Positions 9,102 to 18,169 of a stretch of DNA of 64,000 nt are shown one piece after another. Made by a program: the position numbers and the translations under genes. Every line of letters begins with the position of its first letter. Positions within the stretch are counted from its first letter, which is position 1. Below the pieces are notes generated by a model, which worked only from the letters and a program-made list of their open reading frames with translations, was not told the origin of the DNA and searched no databases. The DNA lies in NCBI GenBank assembly GCA_963732095.1, contig CAVSZA010000072.1, forward strand, positions 145,613 to 209,612. Reading direction: 5' to 3'. The DNA is from AP-15 sp963732095 (lineage in GTDB: Bacteria > Pseudomonadota > Alphaproteobacteria > ATCC43930 > CGMCC-115725).

Positions 9102-10349
9102 TCACGGCGTTCGCGTCAGCTTTTGCCAATCGATCGCGCTGCCCAGCTTTAATGGCGTGCCCGCTTCGGGCATCGGGTATTTTAGGCCGCTCGCGCAGTT
9201 GAACAGGGCGACCCGCTCGCCGGGACGGACCCGTCCCTCGGCGAGCGCCTGCTTATACGCCGCATAGGTCGCCGCGCCCTCGGGACACAACAAAAGCCCC
9301 TCCTCGGCGGCAACCTCCCGCCACGCCGCGGCAATCGCGTCGTCGCTGACCGCGCTGGCGAACCCGCCGCTGTCGCGCACCGCACGCAGGATTAGGAAAT
9401 CGCCGATCGCCTGCGGCACGCGAATGCCGGCGGCGAAGGTGTGTGCGTTTTCCCACCGTGGGGCGTGTTCGGCACCTTCCTCCCAAGCCTTTACCATCGG
9501 CGCGCAGCCGGTCGCCTGGACCACGACCATCCGCGGCCGTTTCGGTCCGATCCAGCCGATTGCCTCAAGCTCGGCGAAGGCCTTCCACATGCCGATGATC
9601 CCGGTGCCGCCGCCGGTCGGGTAGAAGATCACGTCCGGCAATTCCCAGCCGAGCTGCTCGGCGAGCTCGATGCCCATCGTCTTCTTGCCCTCGATGCGGT
9701 AGGGCTCTCTCAGGGTCGAGCAGTTGAACCAGCCGGTTTCCCGTTCGCCTTCGCTGACCAGCTTGCCGCAATCGTCGATCAGCCCGTTGACGAGAAACAC
9801 CTCGGCGCCCTGCATCGCGATCTCGCGGACATTGACCGCCGGCGTATCGTCGGGACAAAAGACAAAGGCCTTGATGCCGGCGCGCGAGCAGTAGGCGGCC
9901 ATCGCCGCACCGGCGTTGCCGTTGGTCGGCATCGCCATCGTCGCAACACCGAGCTCCTTGGCCATCGAGACGGCGAGCGCCAAGCCGCGCGCCTTGAACG
10001 ATCCGGTCGGCAGGCGGCCCTCATCCTTGACCTGGATCTCGCCGCCGCCGAGCCGGGCGCCAATGCGCGGCAGCGGGATCAACGGCGTCACTACCTCGCC
10101 GAGCGAAACCACATTCTCCGGCCGGCGCACCGGCAACAACTCGCGATACCGCCAGAGGGTCTGTGGCCGGTCGTCGAGCATCTCGCGAGACAGCGCGCGG
10201 CGGACAGCCGCGAGATCGTAGCGCACCAATAACGGACGGCTGGCCTTTGAGAGCGTCTGCAAAGTGTCCGCCGGGTAGCGCTCCCCGGTCAGGCTGCATT
10301 CCAGATGCGTCACGAATGTTGGCAGCGCGCCGCCCGTCCACTCGACCAT
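9102..10349 (-). CDS. Threonine-synthase-like PLP-dependent lyase
   Basis: 415 residues, fold-type II PLP enzyme. The Lys that would bind PLP is K119 in RLPTGSFKARG; the substrate-phosphate/PLP-phosphate loop is seen as FYPTGGGTGIIG. The N-terminal HLECSLTGERYPADTLQTL is typical of archaeal/plant-type threonine synthases (O-phosphohomoserine to threonine). Related folds include threonine dehydratase and 2,3-diaminopropionate lyase, so the exact reaction is not certain; alphaproteobacteria usually carry a different, longer ThrC for biosynthesis. AGGAGGGTCCC precedes the ATG. First gene of a minus-strand group with a lipoprotein, RidA and possibly the BT1 transporter. Confidence 0.82.
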   Translation of the reverse strand: MVEWTGGALPTFVTHLECSLTGERYPADTLQTLSKASRPLLVRYDLAAVRRALSREMLDDRPQTLWRYRELLPVRRPENVVSLGEVVTPLIPLPRIGARLGGGEIQVKDEGRLPTGSFKARGLALAVSMAKELGVATMAMPTNGNAGAAMAAYCSRAGIKAFVFCPDDTPAVNVREIAMQGAEVFLVNGLIDDCGKLVSEGERETGWFNCSTLREPYRIEGKKTMGIELAEQLGWELPDVIFYPTGGGTGIIGMWKAFAELEAIGWIGPKRPRMVVVQATGCAPMVKAWEEGAEHAPRWENAHTFAAGIRVPQAIGDFLILRAVRDSGGFASAVSDDAIAAAWREVAAEEGLLLCPEGAATYAAYKQALAEGRVRPGERVALFNCASGLKYPMPEAGTPLKLGSAIDWQKLTRTP

Positions 10350-10471
10350 GGGACCCTCCTGCAGCCGTCAGGATAAGGCAGCCCGTCCGCGGAGTGGAAG
10401 GCTTACCCGTTGGAACCACGAAGCCCGGCTGGCCATTAGCCCTTCAGCAGCGACTTTCCGGAACCACCGAC

Positions 10472-10645
10472 ATGCTCAAATGGGCACTGTTTTTCTTCAT
10501 CATCTCGATCATCGCCGCGCTCTTCGGGTTCACCGGCATCGCGGCGGCAGCCGCAGGGATCGCAAAGATCCTGTTCTTCATCTTCCTCGTGATCTGCGTG
10601 ATCTTCCTCGTGTTGGGCCTAATGGCGGGCAGAGCAATACTTTGA
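10472..10645 (+). CDS. DUF1328 small membrane protein (YtjA-like)
   Basis: 57 residues, two hydrophobic helices (MLKWALFFFIISIIAALFGF and the segment ending VICVIFLVLGLMAG) with the invariant GFTGIAAAAAGIAKILF centre of DUF1328. Inner-membrane protein of unknown role; in other alphaproteobacteria it is often stress-induced. Convergent with the esterase gene, 7 bases apart. Confidence 0.9.
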   Translation: MLKWALFFFIISIIAALFGFTGIAAAAAGIAKILFFIFLVICVIFLVLGLMAGRAIL

Positions 10646-10652
10646 GCGCGGC

Positions 10653-11345
10653 CTAGCCTTTGGCGGTCAACAGCGCCGTAAGCTCGCCCGGCATGCTCAG
10701 CATCGGGTAGTGGCCCGTGTCGAGCGCGTGCCATTGGGCATTGAGCTTTTCGGCGGTACGCCGCTGATGCGCTTCGCCCGGATTGGCGGCGCGTCGGCAC
10801 CAAACGACAGTCGCCGGCCATTGCTGGTCCCAAAAATTGTCGAGCTTGACCGGGTTCTCGTAAATCCCGATCGGATGCAGGGTGTAGCGCTCCAGCGCCC
10901 AAGCGCGCGTCTGCGGTTCGAGGTCGGCGAAGAGGCGATTTTCCGCGTCCTCGCGCGATGGGCCAGCGGCGAGCCCGCTCGGCACCGCGGTCGAGCGCCG
11001 GACGATGTCGCGGATCCGTTCGCCGTCGAGCAACGCCAACGCATCGACAAAGAACAAATGCGAGATCCGGTCGCGCCGCATCTCCGCGGCACGGCACAGG
11101 ACCATGCCGCCCGAGCTGGTGCCGACCATCACGACGTCGCGCAGGTCTTCGTAGAATAGGAGATCGCCAATTTCGGCCGCATGGGTTTCGGTGGTGATCC
11201 CCAGGCGCAGGGAGTGCCTGCGCTCGGCGCAACCGTCCAGTGAGGGCGAGTAGACCATATGCCCGGCGGCCCGCAGCCGGTTTGCCACCGGCTGCCAAAT
11301 CCAGCCGCCCTGGTAAGAGCCGTGGACCAAAACGAATGTCGTCAT
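10653..11345 (-). CDS. Alpha/beta hydrolase (EstC/salicylate-esterase-like)
   Basis: 230 residues. Oxyanion-hole motif LVHGSYQGGW, nucleophile elbow GTSSGG, and catalytic His near the C-terminus in GHYPML. This is the compact plant-type methyl-salicylate/hydroxynitrile-lyase-like branch, used in bacteria as carboxylesterase or in C-C hydrolysis. Upstream in map order is an SDR gene on the same strand, with a palindromic repeat between them. Substrate unknown. Confidence 0.82.
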   Translation of the reverse strand: MTTFVLVHGSYQGGWIWQPVANRLRAAGHMVYSPSLDGCAERRHSLRLGITTETHAAEIGDLLFYEDLRDVVMVGTSSGGMVLCRAAEMRRDRISHLFFVDALALLDGERIRDIVRRSTAVPSGLAAGPSREDAENRLFADLEPQTRAWALERYTLHPIGIYENPVKLDNFWDQQWPATVVWCRRAANPGEAHQRRTAEKLNAQWHALDTGHYPMLSMPGELTALLTAKG

Positions 11346-11369
11346 TGCGTCATTTCCTCTCTTCTTTCC

Positions 11370-11447
11370 GTCGTACTCGCGAAGGCGGGTATCCAGGGCT
11401 ACCGCAATAGCCGATGTCCCTGGACCCCCGCTTTCGCGAGGGTGACG
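11370..11447. repeat. Dispersed palindromic repeat (family A), full copy
   Basis: Long inverted repeat: left arm ~11,372-11,400, right arm ~11,418-11,447; the arms read 'cgt.a..tcgcgaa.gcggg..tccaggg' and its complement. The same family occurs at 34,311-34,408 and, as a half copy, at 44,663-44,709. Likely a non-autonomous repeat (REP/MITE-like) that folds into a stem-loop in RNA between the SDR and esterase genes. Confidence 0.75.
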
Positions 11448-11456
11448 GCGATTTCG

Positions 11457-12221
11457 TCAATTCCCGCCGGTGACGTCGATCGTGACGCCCGTCACGAAAT
11501 CGGAGTCGCTCGAGGCGAGAAAGCAGATGACCTTGGCCTGGTCGGGGGCTTCTGCCACCCGGCGCAGCGGGGTGCGGGCGATTTCCGCGGCTTGCGCTTC
11601 TTGGGTCCGCTTGTCCCAATGCGGGCGGATGCGTTCGGTCAATGTAAGGCTCGGGGCGATGGCGTTGATCGTGATGCCGTAGGGGCCCAGCTCGAAGGCC
11701 AGCTTGCGGGTGAAGGCGATGATGCCGCCCTTCGCTGCGGCATAGGCGCTGCTGCTCGTCGGGCTCAAACCGCGGCCTGCGATCGAAGCTAGATTGACGA
11801 TCTTCCCGCTCTTCCGCCGCTTCATGATCGGAACGATCGCGTGGGTGAACAGAAATGTCCCGCTGAGATTGAAGTCGATCAGCCGCTGCCATTCGGTAAA
11901 GGTCAGCTCGTCGACATTGGCGCCGGAATTCGCGATGATCGTGCTGCCGCCGACGGCATTGACCAGGATGTCGACGGCGCCAAACTCCTTCTCGACCGAA
12001 GCCACCGTTGCTTCGACCTGCTGCTGGTCGAGGGCGTCGCACAGCCGCCCATGCGCCTGTCCGCCGGCACCGCGCAACGCCGCGACGGCGGTCTCGAGCC
12101 GGTCCGGGTGGTTGTCGACGCCGACGACGATGGCGCCCTCTTGCGTCATGATCTCGGCGGTCGCGCGGCCGATTCCGTTGGCGAAGGCGGTGATGACTGC
12201 GACCTTGTCCTTGAACCGCAT
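11457..12221 (-). CDS. Short-chain dehydrogenase/reductase (FabG-like)
   Basis: 254 residues, classical SDR. The nucleotide motif is T11-AFANGIG (a variant of TGxxxGIG), NAVGG stands for NNAG, and the active-site YAAAK is present with an upstream catalytic Ser in VNLASIAG. C-terminal FVTGVTIDVTGGN is typical. NAD(P)H-dependent oxidation or reduction of an alcohol/ketone. Divergent from the LLM oxidoreductase gene 57 bases away, so the two may share a regulatory region. Confidence 0.88.
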   Translation of the reverse strand: MRFKDKVAVITAFANGIGRATAEIMTQEGAIVVGVDNHPDRLETAVAALRGAGGQAHGRLCDALDQQQVEATVASVEKEFGAVDILVNAVGGSTIIANSGANVDELTFTEWQRLIDFNLSGTFLFTHAIVPIMKRRKSGKIVNLASIAGRGLSPTSSSAYAAAKGGIIAFTRKLAFELGPYGITINAIAPSLTLTERIRPHWDKRTQEAQAAEIARTPLRRVAEAPDQAKVICFLASSDSDFVTGVTIDVTGGN

Positions 12222-12278
12222 GACTCCCCCCTCTCGACCTCGCTATTCTCGTTTAAGAGCAGCACGAGAGGACGGCCA

Positions 12279-13106
12279 ATGCAACTCGGGATTCATCTGC
12301 CTCACGCCGGCGAGCAGGCGACGCCGCAGAAGATCCGCCGTGCCGCGATGCGCGCCGAAGATCTCGGCCTCGATGATGTCTGGGTCAGCGAGCACATCAT
12401 CGTTCCGCGCGCGACCTTCCCGCGCTCGCCGTTGTTCTTCGACCCGGTGCTGAGCCTGACCTGGGCCGCCGCGGTCACCAACCGGGTGCGGCTCGGCACC
12501 AGCGTGCTGGTATTGCCGATGCGCCATCCGCTTCCGCTCGCCAAGGAATTGGCGACACTACAGAACTTCTCGGAAGGGCGGCTGATCCTCGGTGCCGGGG
12601 TCGGGTGGCTCGAGGCCGAATTCGCCGCTTTGGGGGCGCCGTTCCACGAACGCGGGCGGCGTGCCGACGAAGGCATCGCGATGATGCGGGCGGTGTGGAC
12701 GCAGGACCCGGTGAGCTTCAACAGCAAATACATCCCCGCCGAGATTACCGAGATGACAATGCAGCCATTGCCGATGCAGCCGATTCCGATCTGGTTCGGC
12801 GCTCGCTCGGAGGCCGCCTACAAGCGCACCGTGCGGATCGGCGACGGCTGGCACGGCAGCCAACTGACGCCCGAAGAGGCCGCGCCGATCGTCAAGCGGC
12901 TGCGGAGCGAGCGGCCCGAGCCGGAGTTCACGATCTCGATGCGCACACACTGGAACGGCAAGGACCAAGGCGACTTGCGCGAGCGGGTTGCCGCTTATGA
13001 AGCGATCGGGGTCCAGCACATCATGGTGGCGCCGGTCAATCGCGAAATCGACGATTGGGACGAGGTCATCGAAGGTGCCGGACGCCTCGCTGCTCATGGG
13101 ATGTAG
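12279..13106 (+). CDS. LLM-class (luciferase-like) flavin-dependent oxidoreductase
   Basis: 275 residues, TIM-barrel bacterial-luciferase family, closest in pattern to the TIGR03619 'probable F420-dependent' group: MQLGIHLPHAG start, VWVSEHIIVP, LGTSVLVLPMRHP, LILGAGVGWLEAEF, IPIWFGARSEAA, GDGWHGS. In proteobacteria without F420 such enzymes may use FMNH2. Likely monooxygenation or hydride transfer on a small catabolic substrate. The ATG follows gagaggacgg. Confidence 0.88.
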   Translation: MQLGIHLPHAGEQATPQKIRRAAMRAEDLGLDDVWVSEHIIVPRATFPRSPLFFDPVLSLTWAAAVTNRVRLGTSVLVLPMRHPLPLAKELATLQNFSEGRLILGAGVGWLEAEFAALGAPFHERGRRADEGIAMMRAVWTQDPVSFNSKYIPAEITEMTMQPLPMQPIPIWFGARSEAAYKRTVRIGDGWHGSQLTPEEAAPIVKRLRSERPEPEFTISMRTHWNGKDQGDLRERVAAYEAIGVQHIMVAPVNREIDDWDEVIEGAGRLAAHGM

Positions 13107-13186
13107 CGCGGAACGATTTCTTGTGCCTGGCATATCTGCCGCGATACGTTGTTGGCCGGCAGGGTTCAGACTGAGGAGATGATTGG

Positions 13187-13687
13187 ATGGGCTATACTCT
13201 CGAACGGTTTTCCAGGGAGTGTCACCGCATCCTTGCGGCGGATCCGGGGGTGGAGGGCCGTAAGAAGGTGTGCGCGCTCGTCCAGGACGTGCTGAAGGAC
13301 GAGGATTTTGTCGCCACTCATCTCCATGACGGAGTGCCGGAGCGGAAGATCCTCTACGAGGATCCGGAACTCGGGTTTTGCATTCTCGGCCACGTCAATC
13401 ACGGCGCACGAGAGAGCAAGCCGCATGATCACGGTCCGACCTGGGCGATCTATGGCCAGGCGCGCGGCAAGACGATCATGAGCGACTGGTCGATGCTCGA
13501 GCCCGCCTCTGAGGACAAGCCCGGCAAGGTGCGCCTCGTCAGGGAATACGCGCTGTCGCCCGGTGACGCGCACCTCTACAACGAGGGCGACCTGCATTCG
13601 CCGCGCCGCGAAGGCCCGACCCGGCTGATTCGTATCGAGGGCCGGAACGTCGACAAAATCCGCCGCTTCCCTTACGAACCCGCGTAG
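13187..13687 (+). CDS. RmlC-type cupin protein (cysteine-dioxygenase-like)
   Basis: 166 residues. First cupin motif with metal-type histidines in KPHDHGPTWAIYGQARG and second motif PGDAHLYNEGDLHSPRR; the pattern resembles thiol/cysteine dioxygenases, in which iron is held by three His. Gene starts at ATG 13187 after tgaggagatgatt. Monocistronic, ending at a strong bidirectional hairpin. Biochemical role unknown; an iron dioxygenase of a small acid is possible. Confidence 0.75.
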   Translation: MGYTLERFSRECHRILAADPGVEGRKKVCALVQDVLKDEDFVATHLHDGVPERKILYEDPELGFCILGHVNHGARESKPHDHGPTWAIYGQARGKTIMSDWSMLEPASEDKPGKVRLVREYALSPGDAHLYNEGDLHSPRREGPTRLIRIEGRNVDKIRRFPYEPA

Positions 13688-13712
13688 CGGCGGCGCCGCT
13701 CTCGGAAAGACG

Positions 13713-13737
13713 GGAAGGGCGCCTTCGGCGCCCTTCC
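13713..13737. terminator. Bidirectional hairpin between convergent genes
   Basis: Perfect 11-bp stem ggaagggcgcc/ggcgcccttcc with a TTC loop, between the stops of the cupin gene (13,687) and the OmpA lipoprotein gene (13,748). GC-rich, with no real T-tract on either side, so it may act as an mRNA 3' end stabiliser as well as a terminator. Confidence 0.75.
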
Positions 13738-13747
13738 GCGTATCGGC

Positions 13748-14191
13748 TTACGAGGCCGGAGGAGGCCCGCCTACGGTAACCTCGACGCGGCGGTCTTGGC
13801 CGGGTGTCGGCTCATTGCTGCTCTCCCCTTGTCCGCTGACCACGAGTGCGCTCTGAGGCACCCCGTCACTCTGCAGCTCGGCGGCTACGGCATTGGCCCG
13901 TCGCAGCGAGAGGCGCTGATTGTACCCGGCGGAGCCCGACGGATCGGCATATCCGGTGACCTGAACGGATGAGGGTGGCCTCGCCTTGTAGGCATCGGCC
14001 ACGAACCTGGCGACTTCTCTCGCAGCGGGACCCAACTGCGAGCTGTTATAGTCGAAATACACGGTATAGGTCATCGGCGGTGGCGGAGGGGGCGGAGGGG
14101 GCGGAGGGTTCGCGGCTACTGGCGGCGGCGCAGGCTGCTGGGCACACGCGGCGATCGCGACCAACGAGCAGACCAGGAAAAAACGCTTCAT
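13748..14191 (-). CDS. OmpA-family peptidoglycan-binding lipoprotein
   Basis: 147 residues: lipoprotein signal with lipobox Cys C16 (IAAC), a proline-rich linker with ten or more consecutive Pro, then an OmpA-C domain (TVYFDYNSSQL; VQVTGYADPSGSAGYNQRLS; RRANAVAAEL; GQDRRVEVTV) that binds meso-diaminopimelate in peptidoglycan. Tethers outer membrane to cell wall. Shorter than Pal (~170). AGGAGG precedes the ATG. Confidence 0.92.
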   Translation of the reverse strand: MKRFFLVCSLVAIAACAQQPAPPPVAANPPPPPPPPPPPMTYTVYFDYNSSQLGPAAREVARFVADAYKARPPSSVQVTGYADPSGSAGYNQRLSLRRANAVAAELQSDGVPQSALVVSGQGESSNEPTPGQDRRVEVTVGGPPPAS

Positions 14192-14259
14192 CTGTTCCTC
14201 CTGCAGTTGAACGCGGCAGGTTAGGATGAAATCGCCAATCTCGCCAGATCAAAGACCGC

Positions 14260-15255
14260 TCAGCCGCCCGCGACGCCCTGGGTATTCACATAGACCGCAT
14301 AGACCGATTGGCTGGCCGCCATGAACAAGCGGTTTCGCTTGCGACCGCCAAAGCACAGATTGGCGCAGCGCTCGGGCAGCGAGATATGGCCGATAATCGT
14401 CGCGTCAGGGGCGAAGACGGCGACGCCATTGAGGCCCGGCGTCATGCCCCATCCGCACCACAGATTGCCCTCGACATCGCAGCGGAAGCCGTCGGGTGTT
14501 CCCTCGCCGGCGTTGATGAAGACGCGCCTATTGGCGAGCCTGGTGCCGTCGTCGACCACATCGAAAACGCTGATAAGACGCGGCCTGGCGCGGGACTCGA
14601 CGATGTAGAGCCTGCCCTCATCGGGCGAAAAACAAAGACCGTTCGGACCGTTGATGTCGCCGGTTACGACCGTAGCGGCGCCGGTCCTGCCGTCCACTCG
14701 ATAGACGTTGGTCGGCAATTCCGGCGCAGCCTGCTCGCCCTCGTAATTGCCGAGGATCCCGAAGGGCGGATCGGTGAACCAGATCGAGCCGTCGGATTTG
14801 ACGACCACGTCGTTCGGCGAGTTCAGCCGCTTGCCCTCGAACCGGTCGAGAATGACGGTGATCGAGCCGTCATATTCGGTGCGGGTGACCCGCCGCCCCT
14901 CATGCTCGCAGGTGACTAGCCGTCCCTGCCGGTCGCGGGTGTTGCCGTTAGCGTGGTTGGAGGGCTTGCGATAGACGCTCGCCGCCCCGGTTTCCTCGTC
15001 CCACCGCATGATCCGGTTGTTCGGGATGTCGCTCCACAACAGGTAACGGCCGTCGCCGAACCACACTGGACCTTCGGCCCAGCGAAAACCGGTGGCCAAA
15101 CGCTCGACCGCCGCATTGAACGGCGGCTTGATATTGTCAAAGCGCGGATCGAGCGCGCGGATGGCACGGTCCGGATAGCTCTCCGCAGGTTCCCACCGCG
15201 ATGTCGGAGCAAGCGGTGTGGCCACCCCCAGTGTTGGAGCCGTATTTGTGTCCAT
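14260..15255 (-). CDS. SMP-30/gluconolactonase-family beta-propeller hydrolase
   Basis: 331 residues from ATG at 15,255; upstream codons derive from the adjacent palindromic repeat, so a longer start is unlikely. Six-bladed propeller with metal-site elements: EGPVW (Glu ligand), NDVVVKSDGSIWFTDPPFGI and PNGLCFSPDEGRLYI. The family (SMP-30/Gnl/RGN) hydrolyses sugar or aromatic-pathway lactones. No signal peptide. It lies between an OmpA lipoprotein and a CoA-transferase on the same strand and may share a catabolic operon with the latter. Confidence 0.88.
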   Translation of the reverse strand: MDTNTAPTLGVATPLAPTSRWEPAESYPDRAIRALDPRFDNIKPPFNAAVERLATGFRWAEGPVWFGDGRYLLWSDIPNNRIMRWDEETGAASVYRKPSNHANGNTRDRQGRLVTCEHEGRRVTRTEYDGSITVILDRFEGKRLNSPNDVVVKSDGSIWFTDPPFGILGNYEGEQAAPELPTNVYRVDGRTGAATVVTGDINGPNGLCFSPDEGRLYIVESRARPRLISVFDVVDDGTRLANRRVFINAGEGTPDGFRCDVEGNLWCGWGMTPGLNGVAVFAPDATIIGHISLPERCANLCFGGRKRNRLFMAASQSVYAVYVNTQGVAGG

Positions 15256-15274
15256 CCCCGCCGTCCCTCCCGAA

Positions 15275-15415
15275 ACTCCCTCTCCGCCCTCGGGGGGGCG
15301 GAGAGGGCCGGGGTGAGGTGTGCGGGATTCCACAGCGCCGGCAGTGCCCACCTCACCCTCCCCATCGCTTCGCGACGGGTCCCCTCCCTCTCCCCCCAAG
15401 GGGCGGAGAGGGCAC
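15275..15415. repeat. CTCTCC-type palindromic repeats (family B), double copy
   Basis: Two hairpins of the 'ccctctcc...ggagaggg' type facing each other (about 15,279-15,311 and 15,392-15,413). Between them 'ggggtgaggtg' and 'cacctcaccct' are also complementary, so the whole 140 bases can fold as one large stem. Lies between the SMP-30 and CoA-transferase genes. Confidence 0.7.
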
Positions 15416-15418
15416 CGA

Positions 15419-16678
15419 TTAGATGATCTTTTCCTCGCGCAAGGCAGCCAGTTCGTTCTCCGAGAGACCGAGCAGCTCGCCGTAAACGGCGTCGGAATCG
15501 GCGCCGAGCAAGGGGGCGGCGGTAATCGGCACCTTCGAGCCGCTCATCTTGACCGGCCAGCCCGGCATCTTGAAATCGCCGCGCACCGGGTGCTTGACGG
15601 TGACGAAGATTTCCCGGCGGTTGAGGTCGGGATCGTTCGACAATTCCATCGTATCCATGATCGCGCCGGCGGGGATGCCCTGCTCACCGAGCCGCTGCAT
15701 GACTTCCATTTTGTCATGGTGGATCGTCCAGTCGGCGATCATCTCATCGACCGCATGGCGGTTCTTGAACCGCTCTTGCGGGCTGTCGAAGCGGGGGTCG
15801 CCGATAAGATCTTCGCGGCCCATGATCTTCAAGAGCCGTTCCCAATGCTGCGGATTGGCGCGAGAGGTATAGATGTAGCAATAGTCGTTGGGACCGTCGC
15901 CTTTGCATTTATAGGTCTCGCTCGGCGAGTTGGTGCCCATGATGCTCTGATTGCCCATGCGCGGCGCGGCCTTGCCCCACAGCGCCTGGGCAGCGTAGGA
16001 GATGCGGCCGTAGTTGATCACGCATTCCTGCATCGCCAGCTGAATGCGCTGTCCCTCGCCGGTGAACTGGCGTTGATACAGCGCGGCAAGAACACCGATC
16101 GCGCCGTGCAATCCGGTGCCGGTATCGCCGATCGTCAAGCCTGGCTTGATCGGACGGCCGTCGGGTTCGCCGGTGATCGACATCGCGCCGCCGGTCGCCT
16201 GGGCGATCATGTCGAAGGCAAGGAAGCTCTTGTAGGGGCCGTCCTGGCCAAAGCCTTTGACCTGGGCATAAATAATCCGCGGGTTGATCTCGCGTACGAC
16301 ATCATAGCCGAAGCCGAGGCGCTCGATGACACCCGGGGCAAAGTTCTCGGCAAAAACGTCGGCCTTTTCGATCAGCCCGCGCAACAGGGCACGGCCCTTA
16401 TCGGTCTTCAGATTGGCAGTGACGCTGCGCTTGTTGGCGTTGAGCAGCATGAAGTAATGCGAGTCGACGCCTTTTTTGTCAGTCGAGGCGCCGCGGCCCT
16501 GTTCGCCCTTGGTCGGCTCCTCGACCTTGATCACCTCGGCGCCGAGCCAAGCCAACGTCTGGGTCAAGGATGTCCCGGCCTCGAACTGGGTCAGGTCCAC
16601 CACCCGCACACCATGCAAGGCGCCACGCTGCGCGATGCTGGTCTGATCGGCGGTGCCGGGTGTTGGGTCGTTCGGCAT
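15419..16678 (-). CDS. CaiB/BaiF family CoA-transferase (class III)
   Basis: 419 residues. Start ATG 16,678 has AGGAGGGAATCAT before it; an in-frame upstream start at 16,753 lacks this. Family features: LHGVRVVDLTQFEAGTSLTQ, LGAEVIKVEEP, NKRSVTANLKTDKGR, FAPGVIERLGFGYD, and catalytic Asp in SFLAFDMIAQATGG. Class III enzymes move CoA between carboxylic acids (formyl-CoA:oxalate, succinyl-CoA:benzylsuccinate and others). Likely activates an acid for the acyl-CoA dehydrogenase-type enzymes nearby; acceptor unknown. Confidence 0.93.
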   Translation of the reverse strand: MPNDPTPGTADQTSIAQRGALHGVRVVDLTQFEAGTSLTQTLAWLGAEVIKVEEPTKGEQGRGASTDKKGVDSHYFMLLNANKRSVTANLKTDKGRALLRGLIEKADVFAENFAPGVIERLGFGYDVVREINPRIIYAQVKGFGQDGPYKSFLAFDMIAQATGGAMSITGEPDGRPIKPGLTIGDTGTGLHGAIGVLAALYQRQFTGEGQRIQLAMQECVINYGRISYAAQALWGKAAPRMGNQSIMGTNSPSETYKCKGDGPNDYCYIYTSRANPQHWERLLKIMGREDLIGDPRFDSPQERFKNRHAVDEMIADWTIHHDKMEVMQRLGEQGIPAGAIMDTMELSNDPDLNRREIFVTVKHPVRGDFKMPGWPVKMSGSKVPITAAPLLGADSDAVYGELLGLSENELAALREEKII

Positions 16679-16916
16679 ATGATTCCCTCCTGGTCGTAGT
16701 CGATCCCCACCGCGCGCTGCCTGATCCTTTGGTCTATCGGGCGACGGGTTCAAAGCTGGTTACGGGCCTTACCCTGGCGACAGGATCATGTTCGGACTGT
16801 CAGCCTTCTTCGCCCCGCCGTCAACGCCAAATGCCCGCGGGGCTGGGTTTCTGCTTGTCGCGATTTCTGGGCGGGGGCATCCTGAGCGCGCTCGACGAGA
16901 TCTCCCGGAGAGGCCC

Positions 16917-18128
16917 ATGACGAGTGCCGCTGTTCGCCTTGTTGCACCGTCCGGCCCGGAGGAACTTGTCGCCCGCGCCAAGGCGATGGTGCCCGAGATC
17001 CGGGAATTGGCCGAAGAGACCGAGCGCAACCGGACTATCGCGCCGCACATAATCGGCAAGATCCGCGATGCGGAACTGCTCCGGACCTGCCGCCCAAAGG
17101 AGTTCGGCGGCTTCGAATTCGACGCGGTGGTCGCGCTCGAGATCGCGCTGACGGTGTCCGCGGCCTGCGCCTCGACTGGATGGGCGCTCAACGGAGCCCT
17201 CTCCAACGGAATTTCGTTCGGCCATTACCCGATCGAGACCCAGCGCGAATTGTGGGGCGGCGGGGACGACCCGTTCACCTGCGCCTGTTTTGCCCCGACC
17301 GGCGCCGCGATGCCGAGCGAGGGCGGCTATGTGCTGAGCGGCAAGTGGTCGTTCGCCAGCGGCTGCGATCATTCGAGCTGGATCAGGCTCGGAGCGCTGA
17401 TCACACCGCCGGGCGGCGCACCGCCCTATGAAGGCGCGTTTTTTCTTTTGCCGATCGGCGATGTCGAGATTGAGGACAATTGGTTCGTCTGCGGATTGTC
17501 GGGGACCGGCAGCAAGAACATCATCGTGCACGAGGCTTTCGTGCCCACGCACCGCGTGCTGTTGTTCGCCGACACGCGCTCGGGCCGCACGCCCGGCGCG
17601 CAACATCACAAGAACCCGCTCTACCGCCTGCCGCTGTTGGTGCTCGGCGCCACAATGCTGGCCTCGACCGCAGTCGGCGCAGCAAAAGGGGCGCTCGAGG
17701 CCTATCTGGCGATGACGACCGGGCGCGAGACTCGCGGCGCCCTAGCCGGCGGCGGGCTCGCAATGGCCGGCTTCGCCACCGTGCAATTGCGCGTGGCGGA
17801 AGCCTCCGCCGCGGTCGAGGCGGCGGAGATGATCCTGGTGGCGGATCTGCGCAACGCGATGGAAAAATTGCGGGCCGGCGTGGAAATCACGGTCGCCGAC
17901 CGCATCCGCTGCCGCCGCAACCAAGCCTATGCGACCAGGCTCGCCCTCCAGGCCGTCGAGGCGCTCAACGCCTCAACCGGCGGCTATGGCCTGATGCTCA
18001 GCAATCCGGTGCAGCGCGCCTGGCGCGACGTCAACGCCGTCGCCCGCCATGTCAGCCTGAATTGGGACGCGGTCGGCACGATGTACGGCCAGCACGCCTT
18101 CGGCCTCGAGCCCCGCGGCCAATATTAA
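16917..18128 (+). CDS. Group D flavin-dependent monooxygenase, acyl-CoA-dehydrogenase fold
   Basis: 403 residues. Fold of acyl-CoA dehydrogenases but with the signature of two-component flavin monooxygenases (HsaA/HpaH C2/DszC type): short helical N-domain with LLRTCRPKEFGGFEFD, SAACASTGWALNG, SGKWSFASGCDHSSW, and no catalytic Glu base in the usual place. Such enzymes hydroxylate phenols or steroid rings with FMNH2 or FADH2 from a separate reductase, not evident here. ATG 16,917 follows cggagagg. Divergent from the CoA-transferase. Confidence 0.85.
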   Translation: MTSAAVRLVAPSGPEELVARAKAMVPEIRELAEETERNRTIAPHIIGKIRDAELLRTCRPKEFGGFEFDAVVALEIALTVSAACASTGWALNGALSNGISFGHYPIETQRELWGGGDDPFTCACFAPTGAAMPSEGGYVLSGKWSFASGCDHSSWIRLGALITPPGGAPPYEGAFFLLPIGDVEIEDNWFVCGLSGTGSKNIIVHEAFVPTHRVLLFADTRSGRTPGAQHHKNPLYRLPLLVLGATMLASTAVGAAKGALEAYLAMTTGRETRGALAGGGLAMAGFATVQLRVAEASAAVEAAEMILVADLRNAMEKLRAGVEITVADRIRCRRNQAYATRLALQAVEALNASTGGYGLMLSNPVQRAWRDVNAVARHVSLNWDAVGTMYGQHAFGLEPRGQY

Positions 18129-18169
18129 CACAGTACTATTTTAAACACAGTCGACCGGATGGATCTCCG

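Noticed and set aside
13713..13737. Possible tRNA or small RNA hairpin
   Set aside because: Only a simple stem between convergent stops; no cloverleaf or promoter.
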